Below, piece after piece: positions 12,436 through 44,530 of a stretch of DNA of 64,000 nt (positions are counted from its first letter, which is position 1; each line of letters begins with the position of its first letter). Origin of the DNA: Actinostola sp. cb2023. Taxonomy: Eukaryota > Cnidaria > Anthozoa > Actiniaria > Actinostolidae. The notes beneath the pieces are model-generated. The model was given only the letters and a program-made list of their open reading frames with translations. It was not told the DNA's origin and ran no database searches. The stretch lies in assembly GCA_033675265.1 (NCBI GenBank), contig JAUJYZ010000637.1:62001-126000 (forward strand), given 5' to 3'. A program made the translations under genes and the position numbers.

Positions 12436-15400
12436 ATTTACATGATCAATCTCAAGAGACGTCCTCTAAGGAGAAGGCGAATGATGGCTTCATTAGAAGA
12501 GCTGGGGATCAAAGTCAAGATTGTAGACGCTGTAGACGGCAAGTAAGTTTGGGAACTTTTCGGATAATTAGTTAGCCTGCGTATCCAGGCTCTCACAGGG
12601 AGGGGAGGCAAAGTGAGGGGGAGGAGAGTGGAGTCTCTAGTCCCCCTCCCCATCCTGTCCCCATCCTGTCCCCATCCTGTCCCCTTTCCCATCCTTTCCC
12701 CCTCCCCATCCTGTCCCCCTCCCCATCCTGTCCCCCTCCCCATCCTGTCCCCCTCCCCATCCTGTCCCCCTCCCCATCCTGTCCCCCTCCCCCCTTCCCT
12801 GTGAGATCCTGGCCACGCAGGCTAATAATTAGTCAACTCTCTGTTCTCTGTACGTTTCACCCGAGCTTCCACTGGAAGCTGGGTACTACTCTTAGACAAC
12901 GTGATTGCTGTAGAATATCGCACGCCGATTGGCTAGAATTGATAATGGTTCAACGAAAACACAGGAAGCCCGCGCTTTGTTTTTGTGTGTATTTTCCTTT
13001 TTTCTTTCGTGTCAAACACAAAACAGATGCGCGAATCGTGCGATATCGGGTATTCAGAAATTCAACGTGGAATTCCCTTGTCATCCAATGAACATGCCTA
13101 TATTATTACTTGGTTTTCTATATGACTAAACTGGCTGATGTTTAGTTTTATATATCCCACAATTCCGCGCATCATTACTGACGTTGTTACTTCAACATTT
13201 TTAACCCTTGCGTCTGCGTTTACGTTGACCAGCGGTTACTCGTCATACAATTACTTTTATCTTTCAAAGGGCTTTAACTAACCTTCAAATCAAAGAGATG
13301 GGAATCAAGATGTTGCCTGGCTATGCCGATCCATACAGCAAAAGGTAGAGAGGTCTCCCTTCTGGCGTGGGATTCCTGTTGCGACCAGAAAGAGGAGAGA
13401 GAGGTCTATTAGCTCAGTTCCAGTCTTCTCTCTTCTTTCCGTGTGCCACAGGTAGCCCATGACATGACATGGCATTATCTACAAGTAATTAATGAAAATT
13501 GATTAGTTGAAGATTGATTATTGTAACGTGTTTTATTTTCTCAGACTGCTGACCTTGGGTGAAATAGGTTGTTTTCTCAGCCATTACCTTATTTGGGAAG
13601 AGGTAGGTTTCTATCATTGTCTCTTCTTGGTTATTCGAAGCTAGCGTTAAAAGACCCTGTGTCTAAGCCCATGATGCCTTGCGCGCAGCATTAAAAGACA
13701 CTGATAGTTTTGTCTCGCGATTCTTGAGCGCCAATTTCAATTATCATTCACATTGTTTTCTCCGGGATTTTCATTGGTCGAGAGACAACTACGTCACTGC
13801 AGATAACTTCCCACGAATAAGTGTTTTCGTTCTCCTCGACAATGGCAGCTCGATTTTTTCCAGAGTTGTAGCTTTAGGGGAGAGAAAATAACGTGAATGA
13901 TAAAACAATTATTGAACTCGGTTTTTGCCTTCGGCATCGGCAAATAATTATTCTGCTCGCCACGTACCGACAACCGGCCGAATCACGATATTTGCTCAAC
14001 CTCGTCCAATAATTGCTAATTGTGATATTAGCACGCGTGGAAACTAGTGGCAATGTCGCGTTGCTTCGCAATTCTAATTTGCGCGATTTTATTCAAAACA
14101 GAAAGTTTTACGTTGCACAGTAGGATCGAAATGGATTGAAAAGGAATAGCTTCGAAGCGTCGGCGTTGTCTTGCTTGTACAAGTGAAATTGCGCAAAATT
14201 TCGATCGAACATGTATCTAGGGTATTCAAACATGTTCGGATCAGTTGCGACTTTCTTGCGATTATCGCAGAAAAATCGCAAGTGCCAACGATGGCTAACT
14301 ACTTTAAGTGTCGATGTACTTATTTATTTATTTTAAATTTCAATTATACCGGTCTGTGGATTGGTCTGAGGCAAATCTTGGAAGACTGGGTTCGAGTGTT
14401 TTGATTGGCTGAATTAGTTACAAGTTTTTCGAGGTGTTTGCCTCGATGGAAGACTAGTGGAAATATCACTTGAATAGATTCAACGTTCTTTCTCCAGCAC
14501 ATTGGATAGGCTATACAGTTTTTAAATTGGAGATAATATTGTCAAAATTTAAGAACTGCTATCTCAATGGTTATAACACTCGTACCCAGTCTTCAAATGT
14601 ATTTGCCACAGAACGGTTTATTTAGTACCCCTTGATTGTGTTATTATGGATTGGTGAATTCTAGATGATTAATAATGGTCTGAAGAAAGTACTGGTTCTG
14701 GAGGATGACATACGATTTCAGCCTAATTTCCGTAAACGACTCGAAGACTTTCTCGTAGATGCTGATAATATTAAATCGAAATATAATTGGGATTTCATGT
14801 AAGTATTTGAAGCAAAGTAAGGTCATATTGTCATCATGACCATCATCCTCATCATGCCCATTATCATCATTATGCCCATTATCATTATCTTCACCACCAT
14901 ATCATCATCATTATGACCATCATGACCATTTTCATCATCATTATGATCACCATCATCATCTTCATGATCATTTCATTATCATCATGACCATCATCTTCAT
15001 CTTCATGACCATCATCATTATCATCATCATCATGGCCATCATCTTCACCATCATCATCATCAGTGACCATCATCTTCATCTTCATGACCATCATCTTCAC
15101 CATCATCATCATCTTCACCATCTTCACCATCATCATCATCATCATCATTGCATCATCATCATCTTCTTCATCTTCATGACCATCATCGTCATCATCATCA
15201 TCATCATCACCATCATGACCATCATCTTCATCATCATCATCATCATCATCATGACCATCATCATTATCTTCACCATCTTCATCTTCATGACCATCATCAT
15301 TATCATCACCATCATCATCATCATGACCTGTACATGTTTGTTTATTGTGTTCTATTTGGTATTAGCTATATAGGGCGCAGAAGGATGAAGACAGAGTTGA

Positions 15401-18400
15401 TGACTACAGTGGAAGAGTCTAAATACATCAATTGGGTCAATTATACGTTGGTGGACACTGGGGTACATGATTAACCTTCAAGGCGCTCGAAAATTGATGT
15501 CAGTCAAGCCTTTGACTAAACTCATGGCTGTCGATGAATTCTTGCCAGTTATGTATGACCGTCACCCTAAGTAAGTCACGTAACTCACTATTGCATGCTA
15601 GCGTGACAAACTTGTCACAGTCACGCAAGATAGTCTATTTGATGTCAGTCAAGCCTTTGACTAAACTGATGGCCGTCGACTGATGAATTCTTGCCAGTTA
15701 TGTATGACCGTCACCCTAAGTAAGTCACGTAACTCATTATTGCATGCTAGCGTGACAAACTTGTTACGGTCACGCAAGATAGCGGGCTATTTGTTCTGTA
15801 CATGCAAAGTTTTCGCTCGGTTTTTAATGAGAATTTTGTCGTATCTTCGTTTTTACATGTTATATACTCCTATTATTAACATAGTTTAGCTTTAAAACCA
15901 CATTTTCCTGCGCTATTTATATGTGCCACAACCCAGCGCGGTCCCAAACCTTGTGTATATCTTGTCGCATTCTTTTCCCTCTTCCGGCTCACAATTCTAT
16001 TGTTAAATTAAGAGTGTCGTTGTACGTGGGTATCATTATTTCACTGTAAAAGATGTTTCTTCCACGTAAATGGATAATAAAAATCCATTTACGTGGAAGA
16101 AGCATCTTTTATAGTGAAATTCTATTGTTCCTTATCGACCTTATGTGCCGTTCGTACTACACCGTACCTTACCGTAATCCACTGTAGCTTACCCTGTCCT
16201 ACCCAATCTTACCACAATCCTGTCACCTCCCATCCCAAACTAGATTAACTTTGATAATAATTATAAAACAACAATACTGAACAACAATAGCGTTCTTCCT
16301 GCATAGACCCGGGGCGATTTCCACGAAAAATAAATGATTTTAAAAGAAATATTTGTAGATTTTAAGTTTGGACCACGTTTCTGACAAATTTTTAATGAAA
16401 ACAAATAGATAATCAATCAATAAAATAAAATAATTATATCCATCTTAGTCCGTTCTACCTTGGCCATTACCGTGTCTTATCCATATATCAACCATAGTAC
16501 CTCGCAGACGTTTTTAGTGTCGTCACGCAATGCACTCTCCGAACAAGAGCGTTGCGTGACGACATTAAAAACGGCTGCTAGAGAGACTATGTCAACCCTT
16601 TCCCACAGCCTGTCCGATTATAATAATAATAATAAATAATAATATTTTTTATAACGTCAATTCCAAAAGTTCAACAACGCTTTACAGGTTTATCATGTAA
16701 TGTCAAAACTCATAGGACAAAAAAATGATTATCATAGCTGGAAAGAGCTCGTTGAAATGAGTAAAAATGTGAAGTTTGGAAAAGATCGCTTCACAAATTG
16801 CGAAGATATGAATTTTCAAAACTCGAAATTTTATATGAAAACCTTTGGAAATATACGCTGGTAGGCAACTCTTGCCACCAACAAAGGTTTTAATGCAAAA
16901 TTTCGATTTTTGAAAATTCATATCTTCGCAATTTGTCACTGTGAAGCGATCTTTTCCAAACCGTTCACATTTTTACTAATTTCAACGAGCTCTTTCCAGC
17001 TATGCTATTAAATCATTTTTTTTGTTCTATATGTCTCCTATAAGTTTTGAAATTATGTGATAAACCGGCTCATTATATCATGCATCTTACATAATTTAAT
17101 GGAAAGTTAACGTACGTAAATTACCCATAATATAAATGAATCCTTCTGTGCGTTGGTAATGAAAGGAAATGGGCGCGAACAAAGAAAGATATAAAATCGC
17201 TGACCCACGACGTTCTGTTCTGATCACCGATGCTCTACCAGCTAAGCTACGAGGCCAGACTGTGAGCAGGCCGTGGGCCAACGCTCAAGAGGATTTTTAT
17301 GGTTAATTTATGGCACTTCTACTTTCCGTTAGTTTCTATCTGTTTCATAAGTGCTACGCGACCACTTTTCTTTAGTGTATTTATATTTCATCTTATTCGA
17401 CTCACCATGCATTGTCATCCTTCAATTGTCTGTCTTCTACCCTACTTCCTGTCTTGCCCTACCGCTCCTAAATAACCTCCAATGGCATCTGCCTAGCCTC
17501 CTTTGGTTTGTCTAACCATCAACACTGTGCAGTAGAGCCACGCAGGTGTCATGTAAAGAAGACACAAAAGGTCTCCCACAATGTTCGTTGCATTGATGTT
17601 TTCATTTCAGAACAAGCTTGTTTACCAGAATTATTGGCCATAGATTGTGTTGTTTTATTTCGTCCAGTAGTTATACATGTCGCGTGCCTTCATCCTTCTG
17701 TACTTTATGAAATTTGTACTGATTTGCACAGTTTTTTTTGTATGTGTGTGTGTGTGTGTGTGTGTTAAAGAAGCATTTTCAATAGATCCTGCCGGCATAG
17801 CTGGAGAGAGATACATCCCCTCTCCTCTCCTTTCCTCCCCTCTCCTCTCCTTTCCTCCCCTCTCCTCTCCTTTCCTCCCCTCTCCTCTCCTCTCCCTCTC
17901 CCCTCTCCTCTCCCTTTCCTCCCCTCTCCTCTCCCTTCTCCTCCCCTCTTCTCTCCTCCCCTTGTCATTCCGCCAGCTACGAACTCATAGTCCTATTTTT
18001 ATTTACAGCAAAGAATCTCGAGTCACTTTCCTCCCCTCGAGAAATCTGGTTCCTCCCCAGAGCCCTTGTTACTTCCTCCTCTCTCACTATATCGGTTCAA
18101 AGGCTACCTGACACGGAAACTCTCCTTTTCCTACCCTCTCCTCTCCTTTCCTAAAAAGGACGAACTTTGACGCTAATCGATGACTCGGATTTTAATCCTC
18201 CCCTCTCCTCTGTGCTAACAGAAGAAGAGCCTCCCCTCTCCTCTAACTAGTTTTCTCTCTTTTCCTCTCCCCTCTCCTCTCCCTTTTCCTCCCCTGTTTT
18301 CTCACAGGAATCCCTTGTCATTCCGCCAGCTACGAACTCATAGTCCTATTTTTATTTACAGCAAAGAATGGTCGAGTCACTTTGAGCCGAGAAATCTGGT

Positions 18401-18530
18401 TGCCATGACAGCAGAGCCATTGTTACTTTATCCTACTCACTATATCGGTGACAAAGGCTACTTTAGTGACACGGAAACTTTGGCTTTTGTACCAGACGAA
18501 GTCGTTCAGGATAAAAAGGACGAACTTTGA
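12436..18530 (+). CDS. COLGALT: Procollagen galactosyltransferase, C-terminal half
   Basis: Glycosyltransferase-25 family enzyme of the ER lumen that adds galactose to hydroxylysine in collagen. Coding exons: 12436-12542, 13270-13344, 13545-13602, 14665-14798, 15366-15570 and 18362-18530, about 248 aa in all. Phases agree throughout, except for one extra base in the fifth exon. Diagnostic blocks in order: [44 protein letters not shown] (acidic catalytic-type motif), [45 protein letters not shown] and the ER-retention end KDEL. The N-terminal domain of the family (roughly 340 residues) is not in the window, so this is partial. The frameshift could be an assembly error or mark a decaying copy. 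Symbol given at family level; the COLGALT1/2 split may not apply here. Confidence 0.9.
12573..12830. repeat. MITE with CT-rich 16-bp minisatellite interior
   Basis: GCCTGCGTATCCAGGCTCTC on the left is the inverted, diverged partner of the right end around 12,795-12,825. The interior is about ten copies of CCCCTCCCCATCCTGT. It lies in the intron after the first visible COLGALT exon. The Pro/Ser-rich frames are repeat artefacts. Confidence 0.75.
14826..15335. repeat. CAT/ATC microsatellite array (~0.5 kb)
   Basis: Long runs of CATCAT with interspersed CTTCATCTTCATGACCATC blocks fill most of the COLGALT intron 14,799-15,365. His/Ile/Met homopolymer frames on both strands are artefacts. Confidence 0.9.
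15366..15570 (+). CDS. COLGALT: COLGALT exon carrying a +1 frameshift
   Basis: The exon opens in frame after the AT from the previous donor (giving [12 protein letters not shown]) and runs to VNYT near 15,447. The family then continues one base later, with [15 protein letters not shown], and on to [13 protein letters not shown] at the donor 15,571. The exon is 205 nt, while the phases of its neighbours require 204 (modulo 3). One T of the TT at about 15,448-15,449 is therefore surplus. Unaltered, the frame ends at a TAA at 15,471-15,473. Both splice sites are intact. Confidence 0.85.
15494..15787 (+). repeat. Tandem duplication of exon end plus intron start
   Basis: The last 77 bases of the COLGALT exon and the first ~68 bases of the following intron (15494-15638) are repeated at 15639-15787, including the donor CCTAAGTAAGT. 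The second copy has a 4-base insertion in GTCGATGAATTC (GTCGACTGATGAATTC) and lacks an acceptor, so it is not an exon. The two copies are about 95 percent alike by eye. Confidence 0.9.
16038..16120. repeat. Long hairpin (about 36-bp arms)
   Basis: ATTTCACTGTAAAAGATG and CTTCCACGTAAATGGAT are mirrored at the right with very few mismatches around an AATAAAA loop. It is probably a minimal MITE, in the last COLGALT intron. Confidence 0.8.
16504..16580. mobile_element. Small fold-back of the GTCGTCACGCAA family
   Basis: TTTTTAGTGTCGTCACGCAA is inverted at the right as TTGCGTGACGACATTAAAAA. The same family has a larger copy at about 22,674-23,206. Confidence 0.75.
16688..17065. mobile_element. Fold-back element (~378 bp)
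   Basis: Arms of about 170 bp (left GTTTATCATGTAATGTCAAA, right its inverted partner) enclose a spacer of about 35 bp near 16,875. Shared internal words include GAAAGAGCTCGTTGAAAT and GATCGCTTCACAAATTG. It is non-coding. Confidence 0.8.
17200..17256 (-). repeat. tRNA-like fragment, probable SINE or tRNA relic
   Basis: On the minus strand GGCCTCGTAGCTTAGCTGGT followed by AGAGCATCGGTGATC resembles a tRNA 5' half with an A-box-like D arm. The T arm is broken (CGTCGTGGGTCAGCG, no TTCGAAT loop) and no acceptor stem closes. It is therefore not a functional tRNA. Confidence 0.45.
17740..17960. repeat. TG run then TCCTCCCC/TCTCCTT low-complexity tract
   Basis: TGTG repeats (about 17,741-17,765) are followed, after ~50 unique bases, by a pyrimidine tract of CCTCTCCTCTCCTTTCCTCC units (about 17,817-17,960). 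The tract leads straight into the altered copy of the COLGALT last exon and shares its sequence with the patches found there. Confidence 0.85.
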
Positions 18531-18669
18531 CGCTAATCGATGACTCGGATTTTAATCAAAGTGGGCTTCCTGTGCTAACAGAAGAAGAGCGAGAGTTGTA
18601 ACTAGTTTTAATCTATTCTCTCGCCCCAGTCTTTTTTTTGTTTTGTTTTTGTTTTGCCACAGGAATCCC
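17961..18669 (+). repeat. Tandem duplication of COLGALT last exon, first copy CT-overwritten
   Basis: Two units (about 17961-18313 and 18314-18669) both start CTTGTCATTCCGCCAGCTAC and end ACAGGAATCCC. Each includes the acceptor TTTTTATTTACAG. The second holds the intact last exon (18362-18530). In the first, blocks of exon sequence are replaced by TTCCTCCCC- or CTCTCCTCT-like words, while the segments between them stay identical. If the first acceptor were used, the exon (18009-18111) would stop at a TGA and lose the KDEL signal. Confidence 0.9.
18362..18530 (+). CDS. COLGALT: COLGALT terminal exon with KDEL
   Basis: It begins after TTTTTATTTACAG, and the split codon AA|C joins HPN to [15 protein letters not shown]. 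It encodes [11 protein letters not shown] and SDTET, as in the family, and ends in KKDEL then TGA. A KDEL-type C-terminus keeps the enzyme in the ER; vertebrate family members end in RDEL. The exon sequence is free of the CT patches seen in the neighbouring copy. Confidence 0.92.
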
Positions 18670-20161
18670 ACTAGAGTGGTGAGGTAGGATTTGGATTAGT
18701 AACTTTAGAAAGTTACCAAGACAAAGATATATTTTAGTACCCAGACCCTGCTCGTGGAAAAATCGTGTCTCGGTATTTGAAAAAAGGAAACAGCTTTTGG
18801 TGCTCTACTATAGACACATAATTGTGACTCGGGTCAATGAGTACTCACCAGAAAAGTGCTTTGCTTTATACGAGATTGAACTTTATTTTTCCATAAAAAA
18901 AATGAACTTTATTTTGCAAAAAAAAGTACTATTTCAATTTTGAACCTGAAAAAAAAAACCTAGATATTATTTTTATATTAAAGAAAGTATGTAATGACTG
19001 AATGAAAAATAAAGAAATACGTTTTGTTATCATGGTTTGTATGTATTATTTCCTCAAAACTAGAAAAAGGAAGGGATGTAAAGAGATAAAAATGGAAGAA
19101 AGAAAGAATGAAACAAACAAACGAACAAAGAAAACTAAAAAACATGAAAGTAAAACAATAAACCCCCAGGCTTTAAATTTCCGAATACAACGGAAATGCC
19201 ATTATATTGTCGGTAGTTTATTCGTCATTTCTCGTCTGTAACTCTCTGTGCGTGTTGACTGTACCTTCTTTTCCGGAAGAACTCCAATACAATTGTTCCT
19301 TAATTATAACAATGGAAAACGTCTTTGTGGAGCCAGTCACGACAAAGCACTCGCTGTTGACGCTGTTTGTTACCGAGAGCAATAGGTGAAAGGACTCTAC
19401 TTCCCCGGCCGAGACTTGAAAACTACAGGTGAGAAATAGAATCAAAACACAGAGAGAAAAAGTAAGTGCGAGTTCGTGCGATGCGAAGTCACGGTTTGGT
19501 TGGTTGACCTTGGGCCCCCTTTATTCAAGCGTTTCCATGGCTTCACAAGGCACAAATGTTCTTTAAAGTTGTCGGTGCTTTTATCATGACATCAAACGTT
19601 ACGTGCGGTTGGCTGTTCAAGTGATGTTTGACAACTAGTTCGTCACGCTAGCTGGCGTCGTGTACGTGACCTTGGGGGATCGGCCGATGTAAGTCGGCCT
19701 GTTGGCCGATTCAATTACGCAAATATTTTGCCACCATTCCCGCTTGCAACTTTAAAAAAAAGTGTTTATATTTTCAGTAAATTAGCTTATTCGCTTTTTT
19801 AATAGTTTTATTGAATAATTCATTGTTTTTCTGGAAAAATCGTGACCGTCGTGACTGGGCGCCACCACTTCGGAAGTACTCGGAACGTTCCGGTATTGTT
19901 CGGAATCTGTCGCTGGTGGTTACGTCATGTCTTCGTGAAACGTACGTCGTATAAAATTTTAATCCCACCGCTGGCTTGACGTTACCATCTTGGCTTGGAA
20001 ATATCCATCCTTGCCATCTAAAGCAATCCTTGGACAAACAGTCCATTTTAAACGAAAGAAGAATTTATTGAAAGTTGAACAATTTATTGGTGGGCTTATT
20101 TATAAGCAGATATCCAAGATACGGACATCGTTTGTGAAACGTCATTACATTTGCCGCCCTT
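18531..20161. other. Intergenic region between COLGALT and PRRC2
   Basis: It holds the COLGALT 3' end, with a candidate polyadenylation signal AATAAA at 19,008-19,013 after an A-rich stretch. From about 19,200 the sequence becomes less AT-biased, probably the distal 5' region of PRRC2. The short frames here have no recognisable homology or splice logic. Confidence 0.5.
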
Positions 20162-20162
20162 T

Positions 20163-20174
20163 CCGCCATATTGG
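20163..20174 (+). promoter_or_regulatory. YY1-like site near PRRC2 start
   Basis: CCGCCATATTGG sits about 90 bases upstream of the PRRC2 ATG. It matches the CCGCCATNTTG core that recurs at transcription starts of animal housekeeping genes. A weaker TACCATCTTGG lies near 19,983. The functional role is inferred only. Confidence 0.4.
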
Positions 20175-20255
20175 CTAGTTGCACGAACATTTTTTTTGCA
20201 GGAACTTTGAGATTTAGGCTTTGCTCACTGATTCCTTCATGACTGCCTATCCAGA

Positions 20256-41874
<21,619 letters not shown>

Positions 41875-42120
41875 ATTTTACGGACACAGTAGGAATAAAC
41901 AGTAGTTTTGTGTCCACTGTAAAGCTACTGTATTGTCATGTCCCGATGACAAGTAGTATTCTCTAATTTAACGAGTTTCAAATGATATATGATGAGTGTT
42001 CTGTCCAATTCCGGATTGCAAATTTCGTCGTTCGTTATTGATAATTTGGGATCTTTTGTAAACAAATTAGTTCTAGGTAAGTCTTTCAGCATTTTGTGGC
42101 TGAAAAGTGAATATTAAAGG
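41875..42120 (+). other. PRRC2 3' UTR
   Basis: Sequence after the stop with candidate polyadenylation signals: AATAAA at 41,893-41,898 and ATTAAA near 42,113. The end of the transcript cannot be fixed from sequence alone. Confidence 0.5.
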
Positions 42121-42616
42121 TTGTACAAAGATTTACAGTAACAGCTAATTTATTGATAAACCATTGGACAGCTTAACTGAAAGAGAGATTTTGAATATTG
42201 ATTTGGTCAAGTGCTTGTAAAATTTGTAAGTTGCCCACTTGAGAAAAGTAAAGGTTACTTCTGAGTGATATGAATTACTTGGTTTTCTTTTGAGTAATGG
42301 GTTCAGATAAATGCATGGAGCAATATTGAACGCATTATTGCTGCAGTTGCTATAGCCAAGCGTATAATTGAAATACAATGCGATAAGAGATGGTACTGAG
42401 ATTGTGCAAAGTGTTAGGGCATTGTGGGGCCGTTTATTCAAAACCGATATTCCAAAGTAATACATTTTCGGATGAGTTCAGTAAGAAAACACAAACAGCA
42501 GTATCGTGTTGCTTCTAACGCCTCCCACATGCGCGCCGAAACTACTGATACTCTCAAAAAGATCCCATCAAATTGATTTCCTAGAAAAGATCCAAGGAGC
42601 AATCTTTCCGGACAAC

Positions 42617-42868
42617 ACACCTATTTCAAAAAAGGTTGTCAGAGAGAAAGGAGATAGGAGAATGCTTATTAAAAGACCAAAGTTGACTGCTGGTCAGTTT
42701 AAATTATTAAATCTTGGTTTCGTAATAATTACTTACAATTACTGAAAGCTTTATGAACTAAATTGTCAGGTTATTTGCATATACATACACATCTATAGTA
42801 CCATCTGGTCTTAGAATGACCATTCTCCTATCGCCTTTCTCTCTGACAACCTTTTTCGAAATAGGTGT
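42617..42868. mobile_element. Inverted-repeat MITE (252 bp)
   Basis: ACACCTATTTCAAAAAAGGT and TGTCAGAGAGAAAGGAGATA are mirrored at the right. It lies directly beside copy 3 of the CAGTCATTCTC family. Both share an AAAAAGGTTG word near their ends, possibly a distant relationship. Confidence 0.82.
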
Positions 42869-42878
42869 ATATAAGGTA

Positions 42879-43122
42879 CAGTCATTCTCAAAAAGGTTGC
42901 CAGATGAAAAGACTACAATAAAGTCACATGATTCATTATGTATTCAATTTCCTCACGTGGAATTTCAATTTGAGATGAAAAACTACGCGGCATTGTGAGA
43001 ACTGAATGTAATGCCGCTGGTATCAACTCGCAGTTCCGCGTGCAGAAATTGAAAACAATGATTCAAGTGACTTTATTGTAGTATTGTAGTCTTCATATGG
43101 ACAACCTTTTTGAGAATGACTG
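42879..43122. mobile_element. MITE family CAGTCATTCTC, copy 3
   Basis: CAGTCATTCTCAAAAAGGTT and its inverted partner are flanked by TA. It is collinear with copy 2. It lies in the intergenic space after PRRC2. Confidence 0.88.
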
Positions 43123-43135
43123 TATGTCGTCCCGT

Positions 43136-44376
43136 ACACAGGTAGCCCAAACGTAGAATCAGTGGACCGTGACGTCATTGAATATTCGTTTGACCGTTGG
43201 ATTTTCGAATGGTCTCAGGAATGAGCTCTTAGAAAGACTTCAAAGGATATGGGATTCTGAAACATGTCTTCATAACAGTAGTCTGATAATTAAAGAACAC
43301 TTTGGTGTAGAAATCTGAGCAAGAAATTGTGTTTTTGAGTGGTTTTGAGCGATTCGAAAATTCACCCGTTTCTAGCGTACATATAATTAGGAAAGGTTTG
43401 CAACTCCGGCCACCAAATTTTTGCAAACACTGTCGCTAAAAAAAATATCTCTCAAAAACTACGCAAGCAAAAAATATCGCCTTCCTACCACACATTCACA
43501 AATAAATGATCTTTTCAATGAGCTTTTGTGCAAATTTTTGGGTCCACCATATGCCGAGAAAATTTTTTTGAAGTTGGGGAAGTCGACGAAAAGTTCGCCG
43601 TGGCCATCCGCAGTCATCAGCTGTGCACCTAAAACGTTCTGAGGGAGGGGACGGACCGCAGTAGATTGTTTTACAAAGATGTCCTCAAACAGATAAATGC
43701 TATATAATTTGAATTTACTACGGTGTATGTTTTAATCAGTATTACCCTGGCTGCCGCTAGCAGAGTTATATTTCATCGTTCTGATTTTCGATGAGTCTTT
43801 TGCCTTTAGCATCTATCGGTCCCTCCCCTACTCAGTGTAGCTTTTGTTAACAAATCTATCGGTCCGTCCCCTCCCTCAGAACGTTTTAGGTGCACAGCTG
43901 ATGACTGCGGATGGCCACGGCGAACTTTTCGTCGACTTCCCCAACTTCAAAAAAAATATTTCTCGGCATATGGTGGACCCAAAAATTTGCACAAAAGCTC
44001 ATTGAAAAGATCATTTATTTGTGAATGTGTGGTAGGAAGGCGATATTTTTTGCTTGCGTAGTTTTTGAGAGATATTTTTTTTAGCGACAGTGTTTGCAAA
44101 AATTTGGTGGCCGGAGTTGCAAACCTTTCCTAATTATATGTACGCTAGAGGAATTTTCGAATCGCTCAAAACCACTCAAAAAACACAATTTCTTGCTCAG
44201 ATTTCTACACCAAAGTGTTCTTTAATTATCAGACTACTGTTATGAAGACATGTTTCAGAATCCCATATCCTTTGAAGTCTTTCTAAGAGCTCATCCTGAG
44301 ACCATTCGAAAATCCAACGGTCAAACGAATATTCAAGACGTCACGGTCCATGATTCTACGTTTGGGCTACCTGTGT
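43136..44376. mobile_element. Long fold-back element (1.24 kb, ~510-bp arms)
   Basis: The left arm from ACACAGGTAGCCCAAACGTA runs to about 43,648; the right arm (about 43,857-44,376) is its nearly perfect reverse complement. The spacer is about 210 bp. By eye the arms differ at only a handful of positions. No transposase frame is seen. The terminus word ACAGGTAGCCC also occurs alone at 13,449 and 47,456. It sits between PRRC2 and QTRT2. Confidence 0.9.
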
Positions 44377-44530
44377 CCCGTACAGAAAACTGGGAGGTCA
44401 ATGATACGACATAAAGAGTACTAATAAGCAGTGCATTACCGGGTATAAAGGTACATGCACGTGATGGGTTTCGTCCTTCTGATTGGATGAATTGCTAATT
44501 AATTATGCATGAGTTTTTGAAAACTTGCTA

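Noticed and set aside
14891..15474. His-, Met- and Ile-homopolymer frames
   Set aside because: Microsatellite CAT/ATC read in different frames within a COLGALT intron.
15639..15787. Possible alternative COLGALT exon
   Set aside because: The copy lacks an acceptor and has a 4-base insertion that shifts the frame.
17200..17256. Candidate second tRNA gene
   Set aside because: D-arm-like start only; the T loop is broken and the acceptor stem does not close.
19774..20046. Minus-strand 90-codon frame upstream of PRRC2
   Set aside because: No homology, it overlaps the likely PRRC2 promoter, and its length is expected by chance in GC-richer DNA.
42438..42745. Short frames after PRRC2, considered as a small gene
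   Set aside because: They fall partly in a MITE with inverted arms, and there is no family match.
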